Source of the DNA: Eubacterium sp. AF16-48
Lineage (GTDB): Bacteria > Bacillota > Clostridia > Lachnospirales > Lachnospiraceae
Assembly: GCF_003479405.1 (NCBI RefSeq)
Contig: NZ_QUHB01000002.1
Location: 403,981 to 467,980 of the forward strand
DNA length: 64,000 bases
Direction: 5' to 3'
Shown: piece by piece, positions 37,930 to 47,306 of the stretch
Layout of the letters: every line of letters starts with the position of its first letter
Numbering within the stretch: the stretch's first letter is position 1
The notes under the pieces: model-generated
Told to the model about the DNA's origin: nothing
What the model saw: the letters and a program-made list of their open reading frames with translations, nothing else
Databases searched by the model: none
Program-made: the position numbers and the translations under genes

Positions 37930-37967
37930 GTGGTGATTGAGAGCGTATTTGTGGTGAAAAGTGGTGA
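37930..37967 (+). promoter_or_regulatory. MraZ operator: repeated GTGGTGA boxes
   Basis: Three identical GTGGTGA boxes at 37930-37936, 37951-37957 and 37961-37967. The steps are 21 and 10 bases, i.e. close to whole helical turns, the layout of direct-repeat sites bound by MraZ rings in other bacteria. The boxes cover the predicted start region, which fits self-repression of the cluster. Confidence 0.75.
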
Positions 37968-38004
37968 AATTTCATTAAAAATACCAAAAAGATAGGTGAT
38001 GTTT

Positions 38005-38454
38005 ATGTTTTCAGGAGAGCAGACACAAAAAATGGATACAAAGGGCAGAACAGTCATCCCGTCAAAAATGAGGGATGCTCTTGCCGAAAGACTTGTTGTC
38101 ACAAGAGGTGTGGACAAGTGCTTGTTTGCATACCCTGAATCCACTTGGGAAGCCCTAGAAAAGAAGCTTAGCAGTCTCGCTTTTACAGATAAGAATGTAA
38201 GAAGTTTCAATCGATTTTTCCTCGGTGGTGCAGAACCCCTCGATGCGGACAAGCAAGGAAGAGTATTAATCCCATCTAACTTGAGGGGATATGCATCTTT
38301 AGAAAAGGAAGTTGTATGGGTTGGAATTGGTGACAGAATTGAAATCTGGAATGTAGATAAATGGAATGAACAGCTCAATGAATATATTGAGAGCGAAGAT
38401 GCAGAACAGAAACTTGAAGAACTGGCAGAATATATGGCAGGACTTGGAGTTTAA
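38005..38454 (+). CDS. mraZ: Transcriptional regulator MraZ
   Basis: 149 residues from ATG 38005, 5 bases after AGGTGA; GTG 37996 and ATG 37999 in the same frame lack good spacing. Two AbrB-like swapped-hairpin motifs are visible: DTKGRTVIPSKMRDAL (about 12-27) and DKQGRVLIPSNLR (about 82-94). MraZ proteins form rings that bind direct repeats upstream of their own gene and repress the dcw cluster. It is the first gene of the cluster, behind the GTGGTGA boxes. Confidence 0.96.
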   Translation: MFSGEQTQKMDTKGRTVIPSKMRDALAERLVVTRGVDKCLFAYPESTWEALEKKLSSLAFTDKNVRSFNRFFLGGAEPLDADKQGRVLIPSNLRGYASLEKEVVWVGIGDRIEIWNVDKWNEQLNEYIESEDAEQKLEELAEYMAGLGV

Positions 38455-38498
38455 TATAGAAACGGGAAACAAAAATATAAAAATGAAAAGAGGTCAAT

Positions 38499-39434
38499 AT
38501 GGATTTCAAACATGTATCAGTGTTGTTAAATGAAACCATTGATGGCTTAAATATAAATCCGGATGGTATATACGTTGACGGAACCTTAGGTGGAGGCGGA
38601 CATGCATACGAGGTGTGCAAACGTTTGTCAGACAAGGGCAGACTTATTGGAATAGACCAGGACGGAGAAGCATTAGAAGCCGCAAGGGAACACTTAAAGG
38701 AATTTGAAGATAAAATTACATTGGTTAGAAGTAATTATTGTGAAATAGATACAATTTTAAAAGATTTAGATATAGACAAGGTTGACGGAATTGTTTTAGA
38801 CCTGGGAGTTTCATCATATCAGCTAGACAATTTAGAAAGAGGTTTTTCCTATAAGTCAGATGCACCTCTTGATATGAGAATGGACCAAAGACAGGTGAAA
38901 ACAGCAGCGGATGTGGTAAACACATACAGCGAAAATGAACTATTTAGAATAATAAGAGATTACGGTGAAGATAAATTTGCAAAGAACATAGCAAAGCACA
39001 TTGTTATGGAAAGACAGAAAAAGCCTTTTGAAACAACAGCGCAGTTAAGTGAGGTTATAAAACACTCAATACCAATGAAGTTTCAAAACAAGGGAGGACA
39101 TCCGGCAAAGAAAACTTTTCAGGCAATAAGAATTGAAGTTAATAAGGAACTTACGGTGCTTAGGGACTCAATTGATAAGATGATTGAATTGTTAAATGAA
39201 AACGGACGGATTTGCATTATTACTTTCCATTCCCTTGAGGACAGAATTGTAAAGACGAAATTCAGGGAAAATGAAAATCCATGTACATGTCCACCGGATT
39301 TCCCGGTTTGTGTATGTGGAAAGGTATCTAAGGGTAAAGTGATAACAAGAAAACCTATAGTACCGGGTGATAAGGAAATCACAGAGAATAAGAGAGCAAA
39401 AAGTTCAAAATTAAGAATATTTGAAAGGCATTAA
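38499..39434 (+). CDS. rsmH: 16S rRNA m4C1402 methyltransferase RsmH
   Basis: 311 residues. It methylates N4 of C1402 in the 30S P-site. SAM-binding [14 protein letters not shown] near residue 30, [20 protein letters not shown], and the C-terminal [14 protein letters not shown] identify MraW/RsmH. The small Cys cluster [13 protein letters not shown] is present. AAAGAGGTC is before the ATG. ftsL starts 2 bases after the stop. Confidence 0.97.
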   Translation: MDFKHVSVLLNETIDGLNINPDGIYVDGTLGGGGHAYEVCKRLSDKGRLIGIDQDGEALEAAREHLKEFEDKITLVRSNYCEIDTILKDLDIDKVDGIVLDLGVSSYQLDNLERGFSYKSDAPLDMRMDQRQVKTAADVVNTYSENELFRIIRDYGEDKFAKNIAKHIVMERQKKPFETTAQLSEVIKHSIPMKFQNKGGHPAKKTFQAIRIEVNKELTVLRDSIDKMIELLNENGRICIITFHSLEDRIVKTKFRENENPCTCPPDFPVCVCGKVSKGKVITRKPIVPGDKEITENKRAKSSKLRIFERH

Positions 39435-39436
39435 GT

Positions 39437-39919
39437 ATGAATAAAGACAGATTATATAATACAAATTTAAGAAATACAGGATATATAGACGGAAACGCTG
39501 TAAGGGCTTTGGAGCCACAAAGAAAAGAACGTATAAAAACTGAAAAAAGGGTAAAGACAGAAAAGAGAGAACAGGTTGCAACAAGGGAAAATGCCCTGCC
39601 AATGAGTGCACCATATGTGTTCTTTTTAATTGCAGTTACATGTATTTGTATAGTAATGTGTGTAACATACCTTAACATTCAGTCAAACATAAGAGCTACA
39701 AGGGACAATATTTCACAGCTTAGAACAAATATTTCCACTGTACAAACTGAAAATAATGCGTTAAGCTATGCTATAAACAGCTATGTTGACGTAAACCACA
39801 TTTGCAAGGTGGCAAAAAGTAAGCTGGGAATGAAACAAGCTTCTGACAACCAGATTATTACATATAAGTCTAGTGACAGCGGCTACACATTGCAGTACGG
39901 AGATATACCAAACAAATAA
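39437..39919 (+). CDS. ftsL: FtsL-like septum protein
   Basis: 160 residues: a basic cytoplasmic tail (1-57, many Lys/Arg/Glu), one membrane helix (about 60-80, YVFFLIAVTCICIVMCVTYL), then a coiled coil (about 83-120) and a short tail. This is the bitopic layout of FtsL/DivIC proteins, which hold FtsW/FtsI and FtsQ together in the divisome. Position between rsmH and the PBP genes is the standard place of ftsL. Sequence identity is low, as is usual, so the name rests on layout and position. Confidence 0.85.
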   Translation: MNKDRLYNTNLRNTGYIDGNAVRALEPQRKERIKTEKRVKTEKREQVATRENALPMSAPYVFFLIAVTCICIVMCVTYLNIQSNIRATRDNISQLRTNISTVQTENNALSYAINSYVDVNHICKVAKSKLGMKQASDNQIITYKSSDSGYTLQYGDIPNK

Positions 39920-39921
39920 TT

Positions 39922-41895
39922 ATGAGTGAAGTAAGAAGAGTTAGAAGAAAAAGAAAAAAGTTAAGATTTGGTAAAGTAGCAAATAGAAATCTGAAAATCA
40001 CCAGTTGGGTGATTATTGGATTTCTATTTATATTGTGCATAAGAATTATTTACATAAATGTAGCTTATGGAGATGAGTATTCTATAGCGGTTCTTAAACA
40101 GCAAAGCTTTACTAACAATATTGTGCCATATAAAAGAGGCGACATAAAGGACAGAAACGGAAATATTCTTGCCACAAGCACTGTAGTTTATAATATGGTA
40201 GTAGATGCAAAGATGTTATCAAAAGAGGAAAATCAGGAGTATTTACAGCCGACAATTGACGCAGTGGTAAAATATTTTGGACTAAATACAGATGACCTTA
40301 AAACAAGTATTAAGGAGCATGGTACTACAAGTTACTGGATTGCCCAAAAAGATATATCATATGACAAGGTAAAAGAATTTAAAAGTTATTGTAATGGGGA
40401 TTATGCTAAAACGGATTTAGAAAAAAAACAGGCAGCAGCAGTGAAATTTATTTACTTTGAGAGGGAGTATAAAAGAGTTTATCCATACGACACATTGGCA
40501 TGTAGTGTCTTAGGCTTTGCTAATAAAAATAACGAGGCAAACATAGGTATTGAAAGCAGCTATAACAGTTATTTAAAGGGAACCGAAGGCAGGGAATATG
40601 GATATATGGATGCTGACAATAATATAGAGACAGTTATAAAGGAAGCTAAAAACGGCGATAATGTTGTATCTTCAATAGATATGAATATACAACGTATTGT
40701 TCAAAAATCCATAAAAAAATATATGAATAAGTACAATCCTCAGAGAATAGCAGTAGTAATTGCGGACCCAAATACCGGGGAAATACTTGCCATGTCTGAT
40801 GATAAAACCTTTGATTTAAATGATCCTACAAATCTGGATGCTTATTTTACAAAGGCACGGCAGAAAAAAATGTCAGATGAAAAGCAGTCGGCATTTCTTA
40901 ATGGAATATGGAACAATTTTTGTATAACAGATTCCTTTGAACCGGGATCCACGGCTAAACCTTTTACAGTGGCAGCTGCCTATGAAGAGGGAGTAGTTGA
41001 TGAAAAATCAACATTTTACTGCGATGGATTTGAAAAGGTAGATAAGTTTACCATTAAATGTCACAAGGTAGACGGACACGGCACCATTAACGTAAAACAG
41101 GCTGTAGCTCAGTCATGTAATGATTACATGATGCATATAGGAAAGCTTTTAGGAGCAAAGAAATTCATTCAGTATCAAAGCAGATTTGGATTTGGAATGA
41201 AAACAGGAATAGATTTGCCTAATGAAACAAGAGGTCTTGTTTATGATGAGTCAAGAGGAATGGGAGCTGCCACTTTGGCAACTAACTCCTTTGGACAGAA
41301 TTTCACGGTAAATATGATACAAATGGTGGCAGGCTTTTCATCTCTTATAAACGGAGGCTATTATTATGAACCTCATGTGGTAAAACAAATAGTGACGGAA
41401 GATGACAGACTGGTAAAAAATTATTCAAAAACTCTGGTAAAACAGACAGTAACAAAAAGCACTTCTGATTATATTAAGCAGTGCTTAAGAGCCGTCGTAA
41501 CAGAAGGAACCGGCTCTACTGCAGCAATTGACGGGTACACCATTGGAGGAAAAACGGGAACGGCGGAAAAAGTTAATACGTCAGGAACAGGAATCGGACG
41601 TCTTAAAAATCAGTATATTTTATCATTTTTAGGATGTGCTCCATGTGAAAATCCACAGGTGGTATGTTACACCCTTATGGATACTCCAAAAGAAAATCCT
41701 CAGGCAACGGCTTTTAACACAGAACTTTGGACTGATATTATGAAGCAGGTTTTACCTTATCTTGGAATTAAAAAGACAGAAAAGATTGAGCAAAAAGCAA
41801 AGAAGCAGTCCTTAGAAACAGAATTTTATTCTGACGGAATCATTGAAGGAGATGACGGGTCTTTAGTGTTAAAGGATAAAACATATACAGAATAA
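39922..41895 (+). CDS. Class B penicillin-binding protein (FtsI/PBP2-like)
   Basis: 657 residues: one membrane helix (about 25-45), a PBP dimer domain (starting near residue 70, KRGDIKDRNGNILA) and a transpeptidase domain with SxxK Ser in FEPGSTAKPFTVA, SxN in QSCNDYM and KTG in IGGKTGTAEK. It crosslinks peptidoglycan, probably at the septum with FtsW. It starts 2 bases after ftsL and has no PASTA domains; a second class B PBP follows. The nearest ribosome site is a weak GGAG about 20 bases upstream, so translation may be coupled to ftsL. Confidence 0.92.
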   Translation: MSEVRRVRRKRKKLRFGKVANRNLKITSWVIIGFLFILCIRIIYINVAYGDEYSIAVLKQQSFTNNIVPYKRGDIKDRNGNILATSTVVYNMVVDAKMLSKEENQEYLQPTIDAVVKYFGLNTDDLKTSIKEHGTTSYWIAQKDISYDKVKEFKSYCNGDYAKTDLEKKQAAAVKFIYFEREYKRVYPYDTLACSVLGFANKNNEANIGIESSYNSYLKGTEGREYGYMDADNNIETVIKEAKNGDNVVSSIDMNIQRIVQKSIKKYMNKYNPQRIAVVIADPNTGEILAMSDDKTFDLNDPTNLDAYFTKARQKKMSDEKQSAFLNGIWNNFCITDSFEPGSTAKPFTVAAAYEEGVVDEKSTFYCDGFEKVDKFTIKCHKVDGHGTINVKQAVAQSCNDYMMHIGKLLGAKKFIQYQSRFGFGMKTGIDLPNETRGLVYDESRGMGAATLATNSFGQNFTVNMIQMVAGFSSLINGGYYYEPHVVKQIVTEDDRLVKNYSKTLVKQTVTKSTSDYIKQCLRAVVTEGTGSTAAIDGYTIGGKTGTAEKVNTSGTGIGRLKNQYILSFLGCAPCENPQVVCYTLMDTPKENPQATAFNTELWTDIMKQVLPYLGIKKTEKIEQKAKKQSLETEFYSDGIIEGDDGSLVLKDKTYTE

Positions 41896-41961
41896 TAAAT
41901 TTATTGAATGTGATATGAAAAAATGAATAAATTATAATAAAAAGCTGTATAGGGAATAAAA

Positions 41962-43695
41962 TTGAATAATGTATTAACAATTAATCGTAAAATGCTTCTG
42001 ATTTACGTTATGGGAATTATTTTAGTGTGTATAGTGGCAACTGGAAAACTGGCATATATAATGATATTTAAGTCTGAATATTACACTGAAAAAGCATTAG
42101 ATGTTCAGGAAAGACAACGTAAAATCAAGGCTCCCAGAGGAAAAATTCTTGACAGAAATGGAAAAGTTATTGCTTCTAACAAAACTGTATGTACCATATC
42201 TGTTATATATAATCAGGTAAAAGAGCCTGAAAAAGTGATAAAAATGCTTGCATCGGAACTTCAAATGGAAGAAAAGGATGTAAGAAAGAAGGTGGAGAAG
42301 ATAAGCTCTCGGGAAAAAATCAAGTCAAATGTGGATAAGAAAACCGGTGATAAAATAAGAGAGTATAATCTATCGGGGGTAAAGGTTGACGAAGATTACA
42401 AAAGGTATTATCCTTATGAGAGTCTTGCTTCAAAAGTTCTGGGATTTACAGGGGCAGATAATCAAGGTATAATCGGTCTTGAAGTAAAATACGAAAAGTA
42501 TTTGAAAGGAATGGATGGTCTGATACTTACTCCAACAGATACAAGAGGTATTGAAATGGAGAATGCATTAGAACAGAGGGAAGAGCCGGTACCGGGAAAC
42601 AATCTTACCACTACCATAGATGTTAATATTCAGCAATATGCCGAGCAGATTGCATATAATACTCTTGAAGCGAAGGGAGCAAATTACGTTTCCATAATAG
42701 TTATGAATCCTAATAATGGGGAAGTATTAGCTATGGTAAATGCACCGGAATTTAATTTAAATGAGCCTTATAAGCTTAATTATGAAATATCCGGTGAGGA
42801 TAAAAAGAAAAAAAAGCAGGATTTGTTAAATAAAATGTGGAGGAACCAGTGCATAAATGATACTTATGAACCAGGTTCCACTTTTAAAGTAGTGACAGCT
42901 ACAGCAGCGTTGGAAAACAATGTTGTTACATTAGACAGCAGATTCAGCTGCCCGGGTTTTAGAATTGTAGATGACAGAAAAATAAGATGCCATAAAACCA
43001 CAGGGCATGGGGCAGAAACATTCCTTCAGGGAACAATGAACTCCTGTAACCCGGTTTTTATAGATGTAGGACTTAAGGTAGGAGTTAAAAAATTTTATAA
43101 GGAGCTGGATAAGTTAGGCCTTTTACAAAAAACAGGTATTGATATACCCGGTGAGGCAGGAACCATAATCCACCAGATAAAAAATGTGGGAAATGTGGAA
43201 CTTGCCACTATGTCTTTTGGACAGTCTTTCCAGATAACACCGGTACAGTATCTTGTAGCTGCAAGTGCGGTAGTAAACGGCGGGAAACTTGTAACACCAC
43301 ATTTTGCCCTTAAGGCAGAAAATGTAGAGGGAGATTTAGTTGAAAAATTTGGTTATAAAGAAAAGAAAGGTGTTGTATCAAAGGAAACATCTGATACAAT
43401 GAAATATGTATTAGAAAAAGTAATTTCTGAGGGAACCGGAAGTAAAGGACAGGTGGAAGGATATAAGGTAGGTGGAAAAACCGCTACATCCCAAAAGCTG
43501 CCCAGAGGTTCAGGAAGATACATAGCATCTTTTATGGGATTTGCACCGGCAGATAATCCCAAGGTCATAGCCATGGCCATTATAGATGAGCCGGAAGGTA
43601 TTTATTATGGAGGTCAGGTAGCAGCACCTGTCATAAGTGAATTATACCGGAATATTCTTCCGTATTTACTGGAGGAAAAAGAACAAGGAGAATAA
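41962..43695 (+). CDS. spoVD: Class B PBP, SpoVD-like, with KTA in place of KTG
   Basis: 577 residues from a TTG after AGGGA. One membrane helix (about 12-32), dimer domain (APRGKILDRNGKVIA), transpeptidase domain with SxxK in YEPGSTFKVVTA, SxN in MNSCNPVFID, and VGGKTATSQKLPRG where the third motif reads KTA rather than KTG. No PASTA repeats. SpoVD acts in spore-cortex synthesis and FtsI in septation; which one this is cannot be read from sequence. It lies between the other PBP and mraY. The KTA variant changes the beta3 strand lining the active site. Confidence 0.9.
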   Translation: MNNVLTINRKMLLIYVMGIILVCIVATGKLAYIMIFKSEYYTEKALDVQERQRKIKAPRGKILDRNGKVIASNKTVCTISVIYNQVKEPEKVIKMLASELQMEEKDVRKKVEKISSREKIKSNVDKKTGDKIREYNLSGVKVDEDYKRYYPYESLASKVLGFTGADNQGIIGLEVKYEKYLKGMDGLILTPTDTRGIEMENALEQREEPVPGNNLTTTIDVNIQQYAEQIAYNTLEAKGANYVSIIVMNPNNGEVLAMVNAPEFNLNEPYKLNYEISGEDKKKKKQDLLNKMWRNQCINDTYEPGSTFKVVTATAALENNVVTLDSRFSCPGFRIVDDRKIRCHKTTGHGAETFLQGTMNSCNPVFIDVGLKVGVKKFYKELDKLGLLQKTGIDIPGEAGTIIHQIKNVGNVELATMSFGQSFQITPVQYLVAASAVVNGGKLVTPHFALKAENVEGDLVEKFGYKEKKGVVSKETSDTMKYVLEKVISEGTGSKGQVEGYKVGGKTATSQKLPRGSGRYIASFMGFAPADNPKVIAMAIIDEPEGIYYGGQVAAPVISELYRNILPYLLEEKEQGE

Positions 43696-43696
43696 G

Positions 43697-44677
43697 ATGA
43701 GTACAAGTACAACAATTATTGTGGCAATTATTATGTCTTTTGCAGTTAGCGTTATTTTATGTCCAATAGTAATTCCACTGTTAAAAAAGATGAAGTTTGG
43801 TCAGTATATAAGAGAAGTAGGTCCGAAATCCCATCAAAGTAAAGCCGGAACTCCAACTATGGGTGGAATGATAATATTAGCCAGTGTTATTGTAACGTCA
43901 CTGGTATTTATGTTTGTTGAAAAAAATACCAAAATAGTGCCAGTGCTTTTTATGGTAATAGGATTTGGTATTATTGGTTTTACTGATGATTACATTAAAG
44001 TAGTGAAAAAAAGAAATCTGGGATTAACTGAAATCCAGAAATTAGTGGCACAATTTGTTGTTACGGCAGTATTTTGTTTTTATATAGTAAAGGTTTCAGG
44101 GCTGGGAACGGCAACCATTATTCCTTTTACTAACGGAATGGAAGTAACAATGCCTATATGGCTTTTTGTTCCCTTTTTGTTTATTGTAGTATTAGGTACA
44201 GTAAATGGTGCTAATTTAACAGACGGTCTTGATGGTCTTGCAACAAGTGTTACTATAATAATAGCAGTATTTTTTACAACGGTAGCCATTGGAACGGGAC
44301 TTGAACCTATAAGTGCAGCTTTTGTGGGAGCATTGCTGGGATTTTTCTTATACAATGTATATCCGGCAAGAGTATTTATGGGAGATACAGGTTCCCTGGC
44401 GTTAGGAGGCTTTGTTTCAGCCATGGCATTTATGCTTAAAATGCCTATTTTTATAGTAATTGTGGCATTTATATACTTAATAGAGGCGCTATCTGATATT
44501 ATTCAGGTAACATGGTTTAAATATACCAAAAAGAAATATGGAAAAGGCAGAAGAGTGTTTAAAATGGCACCTCTTCACCATCATTTTCAGGAAAGCGGTT
44601 ACGCAGAAACACAGGTTGTGGCTGCCTTTGCAGTAGTTACTGCCATATTGTGTCTTGTGGCTTATATTGCAATGTAA
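43697..44677 (+). CDS. mraY: Phospho-MurNAc-pentapeptide transferase MraY
   Basis: 326 residues from ATG 43697, preceded by AAGGAG; a longer frame from 43637 overlaps spoVD and lacks a ribosome site. About ten membrane helices. Signatures: GTPTMGGMIIL, GFTDDYIKV (Asp-Asp), NLTDGLDGLA and MAPLHHHFQ. It joins UDP-MurNAc-pentapeptide to undecaprenyl phosphate, giving lipid I. Encoded beside murD. Confidence 0.97.
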   Translation: MSTSTTIIVAIIMSFAVSVILCPIVIPLLKKMKFGQYIREVGPKSHQSKAGTPTMGGMIILASVIVTSLVFMFVEKNTKIVPVLFMVIGFGIIGFTDDYIKVVKKRNLGLTEIQKLVAQFVVTAVFCFYIVKVSGLGTATIIPFTNGMEVTMPIWLFVPFLFIVVLGTVNGANLTDGLDGLATSVTIIIAVFFTTVAIGTGLEPISAAFVGALLGFFLYNVYPARVFMGDTGSLALGGFVSAMAFMLKMPIFIVIVAFIYLIEALSDIIQVTWFKYTKKKYGKGRRVFKMAPLHHHFQESGYAETQVVAAFAVVTAILCLVAYIAM

Positions 44678-44716
44678 TAATTGCATATATTTATAGATGA
44701 ATGGAGTTATAGAATA

Positions 44717-46078
44717 ATGGAATGGAATAAAAAGAAGGTAATGGTTGCCGGTTCGGGAAAAAGTGGAATCGGGGCAGCTGATTTATTAAAAAAACTTGGG
44801 TCAACTGTTATTATTTATGATGGAAATGAAAAATTAAATAAAGAGGATGTTTTAGCAAAGCTTAGTGACCGGGAGGATGTGAAAGTGATTCTTGGGGAAC
44901 TTGAAGATAGCGTTATTGATAATATTGATTTAATGATATTAAGTCCCGGAATAGCAATAGATGCACCTTTTGTTAATAAGGTAAGGGAAAAAGGTGTTCC
45001 TATCTGGGGAGAAATTGAACTGGCATATGTTGTGGCAAAGGGAAAACTTGCAGCCATTACAGGTACTAATGGTAAAACAACAACAACAGCCCTTACAGGG
45101 GAGATATTAGCTGCATATTATTCCCATGTTGATGTGGTAGGAAATATTGGAAATCCCTATACAACTACAGCCTTTGACACAGACGTGGATTCAGTTACCG
45201 TGGCGGAAATCAGCAGTTTTCAGTTAGAGACCATACATACATTTAAACCGGATGTAAGTGCAGTATTAAACATTACACCGGATCATCTTAACAGACATCA
45301 TACAATGGAGTGCTATACTAACGTAAAAATGAGCATTACAAAAAATCAGGATAGTAACCAGCCTGTTATTCTTAACTATGAAGATGAGATTTTAAGAGAA
45401 TATGCACCAAAGCTTAATAATAGAATTGTGTGGTTTAGCAGTAAAAGAAAGCTTGATAAAGGCATATTTTTAGATGGTAAGAATATTATCTATAAAGATG
45501 ACAATGGGGAAAAAATAATTACAACTACGGAAGATACCAATTTAGTAGGCATTCACAATATAGAAAACATTATGGCTGCAATCGGCATTTCCATTAATAT
45601 GGGAGTTCCTGCAGACATTATTAAAGAAGCTGTTAGAAAGTTTAAGGCTGTTCCCCACAGAATAGAATATGTGGATACAGTGGATGATGTTATTTATTAT
45701 AATGATTCAAAGGGAACTAATACAGATGCTTCAATAAAGGCAATTCAGGCAATGAGCCGTCCTACGGTTCTTATAGCCGGAGGATATGATAAAAAAGTAT
45801 CCTTTGATGATTTTGCAAAGGAATTAAAGGGAAAGGTTAAATGCCTTGTTTTACTGGGTCAGACTGCACAGCAGATAGCAGACACCGTAAAAAAATATGG
45901 TTTTGATAATATTATTTTTACACAGTCTCTTGAAGAAGCAGTAGAGGAATGCAGAAAGGCAGCAAATCCGGGAGATGCAGTTTTACTTTCACCGGCATGT
46001 GCAAGCTGGGGTATGTTTGATAACTATGAGCAGCGTGGTGACATGTTTAAAGAGTTAGTTTATGATATGAAAAAGTAA
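44717..46078 (+). CDS. murD: UDP-MurNAc-L-Ala--D-Glu ligase MurD
   Basis: 453 residues from ATG 44717, with GGAG 11 bases upstream; the ATG at 44681 would add 12 residues unlike the family. N-terminal Rossmann domain (VMVAGSGKSGIGAADLLKK), ATP loop ITGTNGKTTTTAL, HRIEYV and YNDSKGTNTDA, and the C-terminal SPACASWGMFDNYEQRG. It adds D-Glu to UDP-MurNAc-L-Ala. 39 bases after mraY. Confidence 0.97.
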   Translation: MEWNKKKVMVAGSGKSGIGAADLLKKLGSTVIIYDGNEKLNKEDVLAKLSDREDVKVILGELEDSVIDNIDLMILSPGIAIDAPFVNKVREKGVPIWGEIELAYVVAKGKLAAITGTNGKTTTTALTGEILAAYYSHVDVVGNIGNPYTTTAFDTDVDSVTVAEISSFQLETIHTFKPDVSAVLNITPDHLNRHHTMECYTNVKMSITKNQDSNQPVILNYEDEILREYAPKLNNRIVWFSSKRKLDKGIFLDGKNIIYKDDNGEKIITTTEDTNLVGIHNIENIMAAIGISINMGVPADIIKEAVRKFKAVPHRIEYVDTVDDVIYYNDSKGTNTDASIKAIQAMSRPTVLIAGGYDKKVSFDDFAKELKGKVKCLVLLGQTAQQIADTVKKYGFDNIIFTQSLEEAVEECRKAANPGDAVLLSPACASWGMFDNYEQRGDMFKELVYDMKK

Positions 46079-46091
46079 AAGGGAAAGATTT

Positions 46092-47285
46092 ATGGAGCAA
46101 AAGGAATACGAACCTGCAACAGGTGAAGAGGTAACCGTAAAAAGAAAAAGAAATAAAAGGGATGGCTATTTTGATTATAGCCTTCTTTTCGTATGGATTT
46201 TTATAATGTTATTAGGTTATGTTTTACTTTACAGTGCAAGTTCCTATACAGCTCTGAATAAATATAACGATTCAGCCTATTTTCTGAAAAAACAGATACA
46301 GGCAACAGCTTTTGGTGTTGCAGTAATGATACCGGTTATATTATTAGATTACAGACTGCTTAAAAAGTATAAAACATTTATATATTGTTTTTCTTTATTT
46401 ACGGTTCTGTTAATTCTTACACCTTTAGGAAAAGAGGCAAATGGTGCTAAAAGATGGATAAATCTTAAGCTTGTCCAGTTCCAGCCGGCGGAAATAGTAA
46501 AAATCGGCGTTATAATAATGACAGCGGCAATTTTATCTAAATGTGGTCAGCAGGCAATAAAAAAAGGAAAATTATGCTGGCAGATATATTCAATTACATT
46601 ATTAGGGGCAGGACTGGTGTATGTGCTGACTTCTAACTTAAGCTCCGCAATTATAATAGCAGGTATCGGGGCTGTAATGATTATAGTGGCAGGAGCCGGA
46701 AAGTGGTTTACGGGAACTATTTCCGTAGGACTTGTAGGCGGAATTATAGGTCTGTATATTTTAAGAAATATGCCGCAATTGGCGTCATTAAGTTTTAGAT
46801 TTGAAAGAATAGCAGTGTGGAAAAATCCTGAGAATTTCCTTCAGGGAAGAGGTAAGGGATTTCAGCCTCTTCAGGGATTATATGCCATAGGCTCCGGAGG
46901 AATTTTTGGAAAAGGTCTTGGTAACAGCGCACAGAAATTAGGTTTTGTGCCGGAGGCTAACAATGATATGATATTTTCCATAATATGTGAGGAACTGGGA
47001 ATTTTCGGAGCAATTTGTATTATACTTCTGTTTGTATTTATGATTAGAAGAATGAGAGTTATAGCCAGCAATGCACCGGATATGTTTGGCTCCATGATTG
47101 TAGTTGGTGTTTTGGCACATATTTCCATTCAGGTTGTTTTAAATATTGCCGTTGTAACTACATTAATACCAAATACAGGTGTATCGTTGCCTTTTATAAG
47201 CTATGGTGGCACCTCTCTTATGTTTTTAATAATAGAAATGGGTATGGTGCTTTCAGTATCAAGAAGGATTAAAAGAATAAGATAA
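46092..47285 (+). CDS. ftsW: FtsW/SpoVE glycosyltransferase
   Basis: 397 residues, SEDS family with about ten membrane helices. It polymerises lipid II with a partner class B PBP. Seen: SASSYTALNKY, KRWINLKLVQFQPAEIVKIG, GKGLGNSAQKLGFVPEANNDMIFSII (catalytic loop) and PNTGVSLPFISYGGTSL. A charged N-terminal tail of about 25 residues. murG, usual after ftsW, is missing here. Confidence 0.95.
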   Translation: MEQKEYEPATGEEVTVKRKRNKRDGYFDYSLLFVWIFIMLLGYVLLYSASSYTALNKYNDSAYFLKKQIQATAFGVAVMIPVILLDYRLLKKYKTFIYCFSLFTVLLILTPLGKEANGAKRWINLKLVQFQPAEIVKIGVIIMTAAILSKCGQQAIKKGKLCWQIYSITLLGAGLVYVLTSNLSSAIIIAGIGAVMIIVAGAGKWFTGTISVGLVGGIIGLYILRNMPQLASLSFRFERIAVWKNPENFLQGRGKGFQPLQGLYAIGSGGIFGKGLGNSAQKLGFVPEANNDMIFSIICEELGIFGAICIILLFVFMIRRMRVIASNAPDMFGSMIVVGVLAHISIQVVLNIAVVTTLIPNTGVSLPFISYGGTSLMFLIIEMGMVLSVSRRIKRIR

Positions 47286-47306
47286 CAGGATGTACAGGTA
47301 AATTAT

